Source of the DNA: an uncultured Eudoraea sp.
Lineage (GTDB): Bacteria; Bacteroidota; Bacteroidia; Flavobacteriales; Flavobacteriaceae
NCBI GenBank assembly: GCA_947258555.1
Contig: CAMYJF010000021.1
Span: 723 to 34,236, forward strand
Direction of reading: 5' to 3'
Length of the DNA stretch: 33,514 bases
The notes under the pieces are model-generated. The model was not told the DNA's origin and made no database searches. It saw only the letters and a list, made by a program, of their open reading frames with translations. Position 1 is the first letter of the stretch. Every line of letters starts with the position of its first letter. Positions 33,358 through 33,514 of this stretch are shown piece after piece. A program made the translations under genes and the position numbers.

Positions 33358-33514
33358 ATGAAGCCCATTCATGACCTTGAGGAACTCAGGGAAAAAATAA
33401 ACCGAAGCACATCTCAAAAGAGCAATTTAGCTCTGGTGCCAACTATGGGTGCTTTACACGAAGGACACCTTAGCCTTATCCGTAAAGCGGTAGAGGAAAA
33501 TGAGCTGGTAGTAA
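33358..33514 (+). CDS. panC: Pantothenate synthetase, N-terminal part (3' end outside window)
   Basis: The ATG at 33358 opens a frame that runs to the window edge (52 codons). It contains the PanC signature LVPTMGALHEGHLSLIRKA with the HxGH ATP-binding motif, which activates pantoate for joining to beta-alanine on the route to coenzyme A. The panC gene divergent from the short glycogen-synthase-like gene is a familiar flavobacterial arrangement. Confidence 0.95.
   Translation, partial: MKPIHDLEELREKINRSTSQKSNLALVPTMGALHEGHLSLIRKAVEENELVV

Overview
The window is chromosomal DNA of a member of the Bacteroidota, almost certainly a marine-type Flavobacteriaceae. The evidence is the gliding genes gldE and gldD, the DUF4270 and DUF4301 families, an L21 with a lysine/alanine-rich tail, an atpD-atpC pair away from the other ATP synthase genes, TonB-dependent outer membrane receptors, and many copies of the Bacteroidota -7 promoter element TAnnTTTG at plausible distances from start codons. 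No tRNA, rRNA, CRISPR array, insertion sequence, integrase or phage gene was seen. This is a mostly housekeeping stretch with uniform composition.

Layout. 1-5.2 kb: the 3' end of a histidine kinase, a small zinc-ribbon membrane protein, a HIT protein, greA, a Rieske-like lipoprotein, and a TonB-dependent receptor (2421-4592, minus) preceded by a clear TPP riboswitch (about 4679-4785, minus), which makes it a thiamine-type receptor. 5.4-8.75 kb: a tightly overlapping minus-strand operon of phosphopantetheinyl transferase, PnuC-family transporter, NadR-like kinase and DUF4301, ending in a strong terminator. DUF4301 carries motifs resembling UDP-sugar pyrophosphorylases. 8.8-11.1 kb: ahcY (plus) facing rplU-rpmA (minus) across a shared bidirectional terminator. 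11.1-13.2 kb: two membrane proteins and a lipoprotein.

13.2-17.6 kb: a minus-strand operon mutY-ssb-gldE-gldD-threonine dehydratase, the last genes overlapping. 17.6-20.3 kb: plus-strand HU protein, a 29-residue very basic protein (bS22/mS38-like), an RNase E/G without its zinc-link cysteines, and recX. 20.3-23.9 kb: a JmjC-like cupin protein, an ArnT/PMT-like membrane glycosyltransferase, a DUF2007 protein and a GNAT acetyltransferase. 23.9-28.6 kb: atpC and atpD (minus) followed upstream by a 916-residue TonB-dependent receptor with no SusD partner. 28.8-33.5 kb: glmS, a DUF4270 lipoprotein with calcium-binding repeats, a short glycogen-synthase-like protein, and divergently the start of panC.

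The points most worth following up are the TPP-controlled receptor and its nearby PnuC/kinase/DUF4301 operon, the tiny ribosomal-type protein gene, the L21 tail, and the 269-residue glycogen-synthase-like protein that lacks the substrate-binding motif. No wholly new system such as a defence island was found. Promoter calls rest on the -7 element only; convincing -33 elements were not seen.
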